Source of the DNA: Pogonophryne albipinna | Lineage: Eukaryota > Chordata > Actinopteri > Perciformes > Artedidraconidae | Direction of reading: 5' to 3' | NCBI GenBank assembly: GCA_028583405.1 | Contig: JAPTMU010000064.1 | Span: forward strand, 1-64,000 | DNA: 64,000 nucleotides | Shown here: piece after piece, positions 38,801-50,047 of the stretch | How the letters are laid out: each line of letters starts with the position of its first letter | How positions within the stretch are numbered: position 1 is the stretch's first letter | The notes under the pieces: generated by a model | What the model was told of the DNA's origin: nothing | The model's input: only the letters and a program-made list of their open reading frames with translations | The model's database searches: none | Made by a program: the position numbers and the translations under genes

Positions 38801-41800
38801 TTATGTTGATGTTGCAATGATTGCTTAAACTAAAATGTTATCAGTAGCTGGAACAGCATGACATTGAGCAAGAAATAAAAAAGTACAGGAAAAAAAATCA
38901 TTAATAAGTTAGATTTCCTCATGCCTGATTGAAAATACATGTTCTGACTTACTGCACACCTGGTTTAAATCGCTTTGTTCTCTCAGTAACAGATTTATTA
39001 TTCTTAAAGTCTATGTTTGAGTTTATATAAAAAAACAACAACACTCATTTAACTATTTAGTAACAAGATTTCAGATTAGACCATCAGGGATGATTAAATG
39101 TCAAACCCACTCGTGCAAACAGATGTGACAGCTTGTGTAACGGCTCGGTGACAATATCAAGTTCAGACTAATTTGGCTATTTAATTTTTGTTTAACCTAA
39201 ACCAAGGTTAAAAGCATAATTCGCAACTGTGGCCAACATGTATCATGAAAAAGGAGGACGTTCTAACTTTTCTTTGACTTTCATTACAGTAGTTGTTGTC
39301 AGAACTTTGCCCCACAGTGACTCCTCACTCACCCCGTAGCGGCCGGACACCGCCTGGTGGACGGTAGCGTCCATCGCTCCGAGGCGAACTTTGCCCTTGG
39401 TCTGCTCCATCACTGCTGAGGCTGCAGCTGTCCACTCAGGCTCCAGGCTGCAGACCACACAAGAGAGCAACGCTTAAAACAGACACACACACAATGATAT
39501 ACTGAAAGGAATAATTCAACAGTAAAGAATTTTTTATTATAAATAAGACGTTTTCTTTCTTAAACGTCTGCTTCTGAAATGCTGCCCTGCAACGTAGAAA
39601 AAGTTCCAGAGTGGTGTCACATTAAAGAAATAAAAACAGCTCAGATCTCAGAAACAGTTTTAATGAAGATAATAGTCTACTGAATAATACTTCCAACAGT
39701 GTTGTCAATCTGGTCCGTGGAATATCCAGATGTACTGGGCCATTTTATCCAGAAAGAAACATTGCTTAGTCTATCGAACAACGCATTTTAGTTCTTCGAG
39801 AAGCACAAACAAACCCTGATTAGCTCTGCAGTATTTGGACACCATACTCACTTTTTGCAGTGTCCACACCAGGGGGCGAAGAACTCCACCAGCCACACTT
39901 CCTCACCCTGCAGCACCATCTTGTCAAAGTTGTCATCAGTGAGCTCGACCACATCCTGCTTGCTGCCAGCACCACCCCCACCGCTCTGTTGGGAGGCAGT
40001 GGAGAGTCACTCATCAATGCTGTCAGAAGTGTTTGATCTTATTCATTTTAAATAATGAGTCTGCGTCAGAAATGTCCTCGCCAGGATCCCTGCTGGAGCT
40101 CACCTGTTTGTACCCGGAGCCGCCGGACTTTCCGCTCAGCCGGTCCTTCACCAGACTGTTCAGAGACTTCATCGCTCCGTCCACGATGGCTTGGCTAGTG
40201 CGACCACCTGCAGAGCAAAGAGATGCAGAGCTCAGTTAATCAAACCAAACATGTATTATAGAAACTTAAAGACTTTGTTACAATAAACATTAACAAGACC
40301 TGGGACCCCCCCTGGCAGTGACTACTATCCACCCCATAAAAACATTAAATTAAATGCACATCATGCAAACAATATCTTGTTCTTTATAATACTGTAAATC
40401 CTGAACAACCCCCTTGAACATCTGCACAGTTCTGCTCCACAATACCTCTTTTTAAATCTGCAAAGTTCTCCACTTTGAATATAGTATTTGTATTCAGTTT
40501 CTTGTATATGTATATTTTGTGTGAAAATGTTCTTTGTTTTTATTTGTTACAATAGTCTTAAAATTGTTTTTATAATGGCACCATATTTTGCCTGTGTCTT
40601 TGTATGCACCATTTACACCGAAGCAAATTCCTTGTATGTGTAAACCTACTTGGTAATAAACCGGATTCTGATAACTCCAACATTTAGAAAATACCCTAAA
40701 AGGCAATTACGTTTTTCTACTCATTTCCTAAGAGGAAACAGCTTTTAGCAGGGCCTGATAAGGTTAATCTAGATTCGAAGATGTAAAATAAAAAACGGAA
40801 GCTATTTTTTTGGTGCAGAGGTGTCGAGTGTACCTTGGTAGTCCTCTGGCTTGTTCTTATTGGCTCCGAAGACCTTGATGGTGGGGAAACCTTTGACGCC
40901 AAACTGGCTCCCCAGTGACTTGTGCTGGTCTGCATCCACGGCCCCAACCTTCACGATACCCTGAAGGATTTCAGCACAGACATGTTGGAGAGTGCAGTCT
41001 CAACTTTTAATTACAGCAAGCTTGTTATTCATTTCCTCACAGAACATTGGTGTGCTGATTCACAAACTCTGGAAGTGACGCATCGATAAACAGTAACAAG
41101 TGCCACAACACTTATGTATGCAGGATCTGTCCCCGCATACAATATTGTTTGGATAGATAAAATCCGAGGTGATAACTATGTGCGGAAAAGCACATTCCAT
41201 GAAATAAACAATGAATAATATTAACTTTCAAATAAGAACAAGACTCACTAATATTTGACTACAGTCCCATATCTGCCCACGCCTCACGCCTGTTTTCTGT
41301 TATTCTCACTGCTGAGCTACAAACTTCTAAAACACTCGTAGGGGGAACAGAGCTGTGAACCTCGCAATCGGGATGCATCTTCAATGTTGTCTTTGCCGTG
41401 AGTGAAATAAACAATAATACCTCTAGCTATCTGATACCATTATATCTTCCTTAATCAATTCTTTTTTCATGTCTGCAATTATCTAAGGAAAGTACATCGT
41501 CTAACCCAGGGGTTCCCAACCTTTTTTCCCAAGAGCCCCCCCAAATGACTCCTGTTGGAAGTTGCGCCCCCCTCCCCCCACACACATGGAAGTTGCGCCC
41601 CCCTCCCCCCACACACACACACACACACACGGGGGCGGGGGGCGCAACAGCGGTAATTCAAGTTTAAAAGTCTCAAAAATGCTACAACTACTGTCACCAA
41701 CTGGGTGAATGTGAAGTATTTTGTTAAAGGACAATGAAAGCGTAATTAAGGAGCACTATTGGAGTGACTTTGATGGTTATTGGACTCAGGATTAATTAAT

Positions 41801-43734
41801 TTGGATGCCCGCTGTATGAAGAAATTAAAAGGACGGCGTAAGTGGAAACAATTCACAAAGGGATTAAACTGTTTAAAACACACGCTCAAAGTAAGCCGGA
41901 TTTTGCCGATGTGTTTATGTGGATTCAAAAGTCGTAAATAATCTACAAAATGGAGAAGACCGATCTGATCGGAGCAACTGTGACAAATAATCTGAAACCG
42001 GCATGGACAATGACTATGTTTTAAAAATGCGCTTATCCAGACAAGCCTGGTTTGGATACTTTACGGGCAGAAGAAACATTTCTATTAAAGAAAGAATTAT
42101 ACATTTCTGTCTTTCTATGCCTTTATTAGCTAAATTACTAACTTGAATTTTTATTAAAATTAATTTATCAATTTTTTTAAATATTGTATTGTATGTAGAG
42201 ACAAGGCTTTTAGCGACAATCATGTATTGCGTTACAATTACATGTAAAAAAAAAGTCTAAATATGATATTTGGCCTCAAATCATCTGAGGCCTGGCGCAC
42301 CCCCTGCGATCTTACCATGGGGGGCGCGCTGACCAGGTTGGGAACCACTGGTCTAACCCGTATGAGTCATATCGCTAATAGCAGTAAACAAAACGTACTG
42401 ATATTTGATTTGACTGGTAAATGTCAGATGGCCTGAGGCGTTTTGTTTACCTTGAGGGTAGTGGCAGCCTTCTTCCAGTCAGCAGTCAGACTCTGACAGT
42501 GACCACACCTGTGGTGATGACCAAGAGAAGAAAGGGGGTTGAATAACATTGATGGTTAGTGATTAAATTACAATAGAAATACCAAAATAAATGACTGAAT
42601 ATCAACACACCCTGTATTTATATGACACATTTCACTTTCTGTTAACATGCTTAGGAATTCTTTTCTTTTCCTTATACATGTTGTTTTGTTTCTTTCTGTT
42701 AACCGTCAAGTGGGAAATAAGTATTTTTTTGTGTTTCTGTTAGTATCCTAAGATACTGTTATGTGTGGCTGTGAAGAAGAAAAAAAAAATATATATATAT
42801 ATTATTATTATGAAGGGCAGACCATCTATTTGTTTTTTGTTTTTTTTAGAAAGGGGCAGGTCACATAAGATTTTATTCTTCTCCCTGCTCCTTTTCGCTC
42901 AATGGTAGTCATGTTTTGTGGCAATTATTGTACATTTTGTTTTGCGTACCATGAGCGGGACAAATAAAAATGAAATGAAATGTAAATCTCCTGGATACTT
43001 GGATACTTGTTCACTTCACAATTGACTTCGCTCTTGGTATATAGTATTTTATGGTCCCTTTTATTGCCACTGAATAAATATGCAACATAATTGTTCATGT
43101 TATTGACCTGGAGACTACCAGTCTCCACAGATCATATGGTTAATGTTTCTATGAGGAGGAGCAACTACAATGAGTGAAAACTATGGCCCCTGTGCCACTA
43201 CCAGGTTGATCGGAGGACACTTGTTGCCACTGAATATTGGCCACCAAAGTTACATGGACTCACCAGGGAGCGTAAAACTCAATCAGCCACAGACTGTCAC
43301 TCTGGAGCACCTCCTTGTTGAAGTTGGAGGGGTTGAGCTCAACAACATCATCACTGGCTGAGTAAAAGGCTTGGGCAGAGAGGACCAGGGAGCAGCCCAG
43401 CACTCCTGAGGACAAGGGAGACAACACGGTTTACTTAACAATGCATGCTCAAACGTGTCCAATGGAATGGTCTTGGCACTGAAAATACATTGTAAGGCTA
43501 TTATACACAGCTTATATGCAGAATGATGTAACAGCAAGTGAAATTGGAGTTTATTTATCAATTGATTTAACGATAACGCAGGCCTGGCACTGTTCTGTGC
43601 ACTTAGCTATTCGAGCTAACCACAGTAGCCTAAACACCCCAGCACATCTCACGTTAAAACATTAAGAAAACTACTTTAATTACAGGAAGTAAGTAACATG
43701 AATGCTTTCACTCACCAAGTATAAACGATCTCAT
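35900..43734 (-). CDS. pdia6: Protein disulfide-isomerase A6 (P5)
   Basis: ER lumenal oxidoreductase that forms and rearranges disulfides and works with BiP. Thirteen exons, in transcript order: 43716-43734, 43264-43405, 42451-42508, 40834-40960, 40104-40207, 39852-39985, 39333-39447, 38550-38690, 38077-38161, 37486-37558, 36803-36961, 36621-36717, 35900-35977. They total 1,332 nt in phase (443 residues; human 440). The start [19 protein letters not shown] is a signal peptide. Two thioredoxin domains carry CGHC active sites at residues 55-58 and 190-193, as in human. A non-catalytic b domain follows, then an acidic tail ([11 protein letters not shown]) and the ER-retention variant KTEL instead of KDEL. 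Convergent with hpcal1; a perfect ERSE lies upstream. Confidence 0.97.
37030..37470 (+). other. Possible solo LTR in pdia6 intron
   Basis: Inside the intron upstream of the 36803-36961 exon. A segment with AATAAA (about 37360), followed by CAACTCTCCTCGTGTCTCTC and ending near CCCTTACA, has the look of an LTR R-U5 region. No inverted TG/CA ends with a target duplication could be fixed, and no retroviral coding sequence is present. Confidence 0.25.
40310..40672 (+). mobile_element. LINE 3' end in pdia6 intron
   Basis: It ends GCAAATTCCTTGTATGTGTA, then AATAAACCGGATTCTGAT, a very common fish LINE 3' terminus. It lies in the intron between exons 40104-40207 and 40834-40960, antisense to pdia6. 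Left limit approximate. Confidence 0.6.
41507..42350. mobile_element. hAT non-autonomous element in pdia6 intron
   Basis: The ends are CAGGGGTTCCCAACC and GGTTGGGAACCACTG, with a perfect 8-bp target duplication GTCTAACC (41499-41506 and 42351-42358). The 844-bp body has a tandem duplication of GGAAGTTGCGCCCCCCTCCC, a short CA run and AT-rich sequence, with no transposase. It sits in the longest pdia6 intron (40961-42450), away from both splice sites. Confidence 0.9.
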
Positions 43735-43819
43735 GGTTAATAGCTGCTCTCTGCAAGACTTCTGTGTTAGAAACTGCTGCCGCTGCTTCCCTCAGAAAAA
43801 GTACATCGGAAAAGCTCAC

Positions 43820-43838
43820 CGTGGCCCACGCTGATTGG
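43820..43838 (-). promoter_or_regulatory. ER stress response element (ERSE) of pdia6
   Basis: The minus strand reads CCAAT, nine bases, CCACG: the exact ERSE consensus bound by NF-Y with ATF6/XBP1. It lies 86-104 bases upstream of the pdia6 ATG, on the coding strand. PDIA6 is a known unfolded-protein-response target in mammals. Function here is inferred from the exact match and position. Confidence 0.8.
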
Positions 43839-43865
43839 TCCACAGGCGGCGACGCTGCGCCTCAG

Positions 43866-43884
43866 CCAATCAGCGAACGCCGTG
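43866..43884 (+). promoter_or_regulatory. ERSE-like site, opposite strand
   Basis: The plus strand reads CCAAT, nine bases, CCGTG. It has the ERSE spacing but differs from CCACG at two positions. It lies 28 bases upstream of the perfect ERSE in the opposite orientation and could serve as a second CCAAT/NF-Y site. Confidence 0.4.
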
Positions 43885-43979
43885 TAGTTTAAGGGGAACC
43901 GGTACGCTGAAGACAAGTGGAGGATAAAGAAGGGAGCATGTAAATTGCATCCGTGAAGATGCATTAACTAAAACAAGGA

Positions 43980-46083
43980 TGTACCTCTTATTGTGTTACG
44001 CAAGAGTACATCATGTTTATACAGAATAGAAAGTAAAGTGATGTGTATTTTAAAGTAAATTCAACATTAAAAAAGGCTATTAAAAGCTACTGTTGTGTTT
44101 TCATTATTATGATTGGCAGTAATGGAACCACAAATACAAATACAGACAGAAAGTATTGCCAGTATGATCAAATATATTGGTTGAGTATCAGATGTAAAAG
44201 TACTCACAAACAGCCCTTGTCAGTGTGGACTGGAATTTGTATTACTGATGCAACATTGTGTAGCCATTATTTAATTTTGTAGAGAGGAGCTAATTTATGC
44301 CTTTAAATACTTTTGGATATGTTTTTGGATGTGTGTTTTTAAGCAATGCATAACATTTTACAAACTCATGTTCTGCAAAGTTACTTCAGCAGTTGTATAA
44401 TTGCAGTATACGTGTAGAGTAGTATACAAGTATACAATGGAAACCCTCACGTAAAGTACAAGTACATCAAATGTGAACTACAGCATTACAATATTTATCT
44501 CTCCTCAAATTTGATAGATTCACGGTAATACACAGTTGATTTACTAATCTTAATCCAAAAATGAAAGCTTAACTTGATGTTTTTGTACTCTTGTCAGAAG
44601 GTTAAAACACTATAGAGACACTGACTTGACTCCACTGCATTGCAGGTTTTACTTTGGTCGTTTTTGGCTTTAAGAAGTGACAGTATTTTATAACACAAAC
44701 ACATCCTACTTTTTTGTAGCTTTTGTTTTAATCACTTGTTAAAGGATTCCTATCATCAGTAGTTTGCACCATACTTTGAAAGCAGAACAACAGAAGTATT
44801 AAGGATACTGTATTGTGGAGGTTCTGCCACTAGGTGGAGACAGACAACCCGGCAAAGTAGTGTCATGGTCTGTCTGACTGAACATTCATAATTCATTGAA
44901 TGCACACGCAGTACTGGTCAGATAACTCAGAGTTCAAGTTGTTACAAATCAATGTATGCAGTTATAATGGAGAGTAGCCTCATAAAACCTAATGAATTAT
45001 TGCAAGATAATGCTAAAAAAAAACAATAATACAAAAAATAATAGCCATAATAATAATAACAACCCAACAACCATAATAATATGTTCTTATTATTGTTATT
45101 GATGCACTATATTCACAGAGCCCATATTCTCACTCACTAAGCCTCTGTGTATTTTTAATTGATTTATTTGGTGATAGCCTACAATACATTCAAAATGGAT
45201 GATAGATAATGTTGTAGTATTTCGTTGTGAAAAGAAGACGCTTTATGTTTCTGGTTGTGTTTCCTATCAATCGATAAACTTATAGTTGTACGTCGAGCTG
45301 GCTGGCATGGATGCCCAGCGGAGTGCGTGTCTGTGATTTTCCTGTTTGCTACTTCACAATTCATTACTGTACATGCAGCATACATTTATAATGTGCTGCG
45401 CCTGGCTTCACTGCGCTGCATCAATACAACCACACAGAGACATATCAACCGGAACAGATGGATATATTTAAAAAATAAAAGCATGGTCTGTTTTGTTGCA
45501 ATCAAAGCCTGTTGATAAAGGCCAGATAACTCAATGTTCTTATGGCCGTGCTGAAGGTCTGTTATTTGAAGTTAGGTAAGTGATCCAGATGTGTGAGCTT
45601 GTACACATGCAGCAAACTAGATGAAATCAAAAATAAAGGTTTGATAATAGGAAGCGTTTTTTGAGACATCTGCTAAGTATTAAGATAGGTGAACTGATAG
45701 ATGGAACAATTTAAAATATGATGGGCTCAAATTACATTAAGGAACGTTTGGAGGTGTAGCAAAAAAGAACTTAGGCAGATAGGCTTTTATTGGAAAGTTT
45801 TTCACCGGAAGTCTAGTGGTTTGATTATGGCTGACTTGACATTACGCGCACTTCAATGCCAACTTTTCAGAGCGCACAGGCGTACTGTTCTCTGTCAGAC
45901 ACGGCTGTGTGGCGCTAAGAACACTTCACGCTGCAGTCACCTCTGAGAAAACATATCATTTACTCGCAGATTGGAGGGTTTTGGATGTTTTTCGCACAGC
46001 AGGGTTTCTGGTGACTTGTGTTCCACTTTGACAGTGCATCGCGATCACCTGGGCTGTTATTTGGTGGACTTGTTGTCAACAAA
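43980..46083. other. Interval between pdia6 and kcnf1
   Basis: The two genes are divergent. AAGTACAAGTAC-like motifs near 44390-44470 may be the remains of a hAT MITE. The final few hundred bases should contain the kcnf1 promoter and 5'UTR, but no TATA box could be assigned. No other gene was recognised. Confidence 0.5.
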
Positions 46084-47583
46084 ATGTGGGGTATCCAGAG
46101 GACGCGGTATGCAGACTGCAACGGATCTGAAGCCAGTGAAGAGAATGAGATTGTTGTCAACATCGGCGGTGTGAAACAGGTGTTGTTTGGGGACGTGTTG
46201 AATCGCTACCCGGACACGCGGCTGGCAGAACTGGTGGACTGTTCACTTAAGTCCCCTGAAGAAATATCCTCACTGTGTGACGACTACGACCCGGACACAA
46301 GGGAGTTTTATTTTGACAGAGACCCCAAAGCTTTTAAGTGTATAATTGAACTGTATTATTATGGAGAGATTCACATAAAACGAGGCATTTGTCCAATTTG
46401 TTTTATGAAGGAGATGGAGTTCTGGAAGATCGACCCTGATTTTCTGGACGACTGTTGTAAATGCCACCTGAATGAGGTAGAGGATGAACTTGCAGAGATC
46501 GCAGAGAAAGTGAGGACTATCCTGGTGGACAGAGAGGGAGATCCGTCTGCAGCTGGCTGGCAGCGCTTCCAGATGTGCCTCTGGAGGCTGATGGAGAAGC
46601 CGGAGTCCTCGCTGCCTGCGCACATAATCACCATAGTTTCTTTCATCTTCGTCCTCGTCTCCTCCGTGGTGATGTGTGTAGGGACCATCCCCGACCTGCA
46701 GGTGGAGGACTCGGAGGGTAACCTCACGGAGAACCCAACTCTGGAGGTCATCGAGACGTTGTGCATCGGCTGGTTCACTATCGAGTACATCTTGCGCCTG
46801 ATTTCCGCACCAAACAAAATGAAATTTGTCCTGGCTTTCATGAACATCATAGACTTCATGGCAATCATGCCTTTCTTCGTGGTTCTCATTCTGACCTCTT
46901 TCGGCACAGGAGTGATGGAGCTGGCCAACGTGCAGCAGGCGGTGCAGGCTTTACGCATAATGCGCATTGCGCGCATTTTCAAGCTAGCACGACATTCCTC
47001 CGGACTCCAGACCCTCACATCTGCTCTGAAGAGCAGCTTCAAAGAGCTCGGGCTTCTCCTCATGTACATGGGCGTGGGGGTCTTCCTTTTCTCCGCACTG
47101 GGCTACACAATGGAGCAGAGCCACCCGGAGACCTTGTTCACCAGCATCCCACAGTCCTTCTGGTGGGCTGTGATCACTATGACCACGGTGGGATATGGAG
47201 ACGTCTACCCCAAGACTACTTTAGGTCGGTGCAATGCTGCCCTCAGCTTTCTGTGCGGGGTGATAGCCATAGCGCTGCCTATACACCCCATCATCAACAA
47301 TTTCGTTTTGTTCTACAACAAACAACAGGTGCTGGAGACCGCTGCCAAGCATGAGATTGAACTGATGGCTCTGCGCTCGGGCGAGGGTGAGCTGGAGGCG
47401 GCTCCCGCTGCCCATACACATGTCTGCGGAGCCGGAGTGTGGGACCACGCCATGCGCTCCTGTCACAGCGACACATACATCCCCTTACTGAAGGATCCCA
47501 GAGGAGGGGCGGGGTTCCAGACCCCCAGCATGGACACAAGCTTTGAAAGCACAGCCGAGGCCTCTGAGTATTTCATCTCATAA
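46084..47583 (+). CDS. kcnf1: Voltage-gated potassium channel modifier subunit Kv5.1
   Basis: Electrically silent Kv subunit that co-assembles with Kv2 channels at the plasma membrane and changes their gating. Single exon, 499 residues (human 494), starting at the first ATG (MWGIQRTRYA). The T1/BTB domain is residues 23-125 (VVNIGGV, YDPDTREFYFDRD, FLDDCC). Membrane segments: S1 180-200, S2 222-242, S3 248-270, S4 287-306 with the charged repeat RIMRIARIFKLAR, S5 320-342, pore loop with TVGYGD (368-373), S6 384-408. S6 has PIHP where pore-forming Kv channels have PVP, as in mammalian KCNF1. The C-terminal tail is variable. The reading frame can be extended upstream to a GTG at 46018, but the conserved start is at 46084. 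Which teleost copy (a or b) is unresolved. Confidence 0.96.
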   Translation: MWGIQRTRYADCNGSEASEENEIVVNIGGVKQVLFGDVLNRYPDTRLAELVDCSLKSPEEISSLCDDYDPDTREFYFDRDPKAFKCIIELYYYGEIHIKRGICPICFMKEMEFWKIDPDFLDDCCKCHLNEVEDELAEIAEKVRTILVDREGDPSAAGWQRFQMCLWRLMEKPESSLPAHIITIVSFIFVLVSSVVMCVGTIPDLQVEDSEGNLTENPTLEVIETLCIGWFTIEYILRLISAPNKMKFVLAFMNIIDFMAIMPFFVVLILTSFGTGVMELANVQQAVQALRIMRIARIFKLARHSSGLQTLTSALKSSFKELGLLLMYMGVGVFLFSALGYTMEQSHPETLFTSIPQSFWWAVITMTTVGYGDVYPKTTLGRCNAALSFLCGVIAIALPIHPIINNFVLFYNKQQVLETAAKHEIELMALRSGEGELEAAPAAHTHVCGAGVWDHAMRSCHSDTYIPLLKDPRGGAGFQTPSMDTSFESTAEASEYFIS

Positions 47584-47760
47584 ACACTAAAGACTCCAAG
47601 AAAACACTCAGCAAAACAACAACAACAACAAAACATCGAATGAATCATTAATATTTGACCTATTCAAACATAACCCGCACATTTCAGGGTTAATGGTAGC
47701 ACGATGACTGGATTGTAAATAGCCTCGTTAAATTATAGGGCTGCAGTGTGCTCTCTAAAG

Positions 47761-48548
47761 CAGTGGTTCTCAACTGGTGGGTCGCGACCCAAAAGTGGGT
47801 CGCGGACCCGTTTCGAGTGGGTCGCGGATGTGTGAGTGAAGAAAAAAAAATTGAAAAAAGAAAATTGAAACTTCTTTTTTTTATTTTTTGGGGAAAAAGT
47901 CAAACTTTTATTTTGAAGGCCCGGTTTTCTAACGCTTACATGCAGGCGTTGGACTGGAAGTACCGGAGACCATAAATGGTTTTGAAAACTTCTGTTGTAG
48001 TGATCATCTTCTCAATAAAACATCTTTGCTGATGTCGACCCTTACCCACAATTTAAAGGAATTCACACAGACTCTCTCCTCTTTGCTCTTCTCTCTGTGA
48101 GGAGCAGCAAGCTGTCAGAACAAAGTGAAAAACAAACAATGGCATAAAATATTATTAATATGTCGGGTAGTAATAGATTTATTTATTTTCTTCTCAGAGT
48201 GTACCAGAATGCGTAGTTTATATGTAAGTATTTCTAAAAATCTCCTGGGGGAGAATCCCCCCAGACCCCCCTTCTGGGGTTTGGTTTTCAGCATGTGTGC
48301 CTTTTTATGTTACACAGTTCAGCTTTGATTTCATCATCTCATTAAACCTTTTTTTAAAGCATACTTTAGTTCTGTGAAGGGATATAAGGGATATATGCAC
48401 TGTACTTCAATTTAATTCATAATGTTTGCTGAAAAGCGTATATTACAGCACGATTTTTTGTTGAATAGATTGTGGTTCGATTGTTGGGTCGCGATTTATT
48501 GACAAAGTAAAAAGTGGGTCCCGAGGCCTGACCAATTGAGAACCACTG
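47761..48548. mobile_element. hAT non-autonomous element downstream of kcnf1
   Basis: The ends CAGTGGTTCTCAA and TTGAGAACCACTG are perfect inverted repeats, and the subterminal GTGGGTCGCGACCC-type sequence is common in fish and other vertebrate hAT elements. The left flank CTCTAAAG recurs as GTCTAAAG, three bases beyond the right end, so the target duplication is imperfect. No transposase is visible. It starts 177 bases after the kcnf1 stop. Confidence 0.8.
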
Positions 48549-49245
48549 CGAGTCTAAAGCATCGTTAATGCATTTGAGCAATTGCGCCTATTAAAGGGAC
48601 ATATTTGTGAGATATTGACTTTATGAGCTGTGCCTTTGTGCAGTGAGGGTTGAGGAATTTTGTTTGAACTGCCAGTAGACACCAATTCCCCCATGTAGGC
48701 TCCTTATATAACAACCCCATCCCCAATCCTCACACTCATACTGTAGACTGCACTGTAGCCTATTCCTTTGTACAGATATATACTATATTGTGTATCAAAA
48801 TGGATGTTTTTTTTATAATAAAGATTCTTAGCTCCACCAGGAGAAAAGAGAAATACTCTTGGTATGTTTATAAGGAGGGTGTACTGGCGTGACAACAAAA
48901 CTGAAGAAAAACCTGTTGGTATAGAGACTTATAGAGCCATAAAGATACATTAATGGTAAACAAGATACAGGTAAAGAATAATAAAGTATCATCTGGACAG
49001 TTTGTTTCTGTTTCAGCGGGTGATCGTAAATGTAATTTCTGTAACCGACACTGCATTAATATGAGGTTATATCAGATATAAAACTCATCTGCTGTGCAGG
49101 ATAAAAGCAGTGTCTGTGTCAGAAGCTCTCATGACTCCAGGATATGAACATTACATTTTTTAGCAGCCGTCACAACTCTAATCATCCCCGGAGGTCTAGT
49201 GGAATAACTGGATCCCCAAGATATGGGCGAGGGGAAGAAGCAACA
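48549..49245. other. Spacer between hAT elements
   Basis: About 700 bases, AT-rich, without recognisable gene or bounded repeat. Confidence 0.5.
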
Positions 49246-49599
49246 GTCTAGAGCAGGGATCACCAACTACATTTGTCCAAGGGCCAAAATGTATCCAATG
49301 GACACTATCGCGGGCCGGGGGGATACAGGTACTGCATAAAGCTTAGCAGACTCTTCACGCTAACGAAGGATCACTTCTAGGCAGGGTTGGGAGGGTTACT
49401 TTGTAAATGTAATCAGTTACTGATTACTGAATACATGCTCTGAAAGTAATCAGAATACAGTTACAGTTTTGTGTCTTATAAAACGTGTTCAGGTTACTTT
49501 TAGAATACTTTTGGAATACTTTCTTTTTCCATAACAGATGGGTATGTTTTGGTGAGCAGGAGACACTTGTTTTACTGTTTTAATGGCTTATCAAGAACT

Positions 49600-49787
49600 C
49601 AAACACAACATCTTGGTGTCATTCTGGACAGCTCCCTCTCATCTGCACCCCACATAAAAAACATCACCCGGACTGCATTCTCCTACTGTAAACCTTTCCT
49701 TAGAATATGTTATGAATTGTAAGGTGCCCTTGGGTGCTTTGAAAGGCGCCCCTAAATAGAATGAATTATCATTATTATTATTATCTG
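49600..49787 (+). mobile_element. L2-like LINE tail, internally deleted
   Basis: The plus frame encodes LGVILDSSLSSAPHIKNITR, a typical fish LINE reverse-transcriptase end. It is followed by AAGGTGCCCTTGGGTGCTTT and AATAGAATGAATTATCATTA, the L2-type 3' tail. Part of the coding sequence between them is missing. Confidence 0.65.
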
Positions 49788-49864
49788 AAACGATGTAATA
49801 ACTTTTAAAACTTGTTCCAGTCACTTGCCCCATGCATTCAGCAGCAGCAGGCCATTCACTTTGA

Positions 49865-50047
<183 letters not shown>

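Noticed and set aside
46018..46083. Upstream extension of kcnf1 to GTG
   Set aside because: No ATG in the extension; the conserved start is 46084 and gives the family length.
46371..47069. 232-codon antisense ORF under kcnf1
   Set aside because: Shadow of the conserved kcnf1 coding frame on the opposite strand; its residues match no family.
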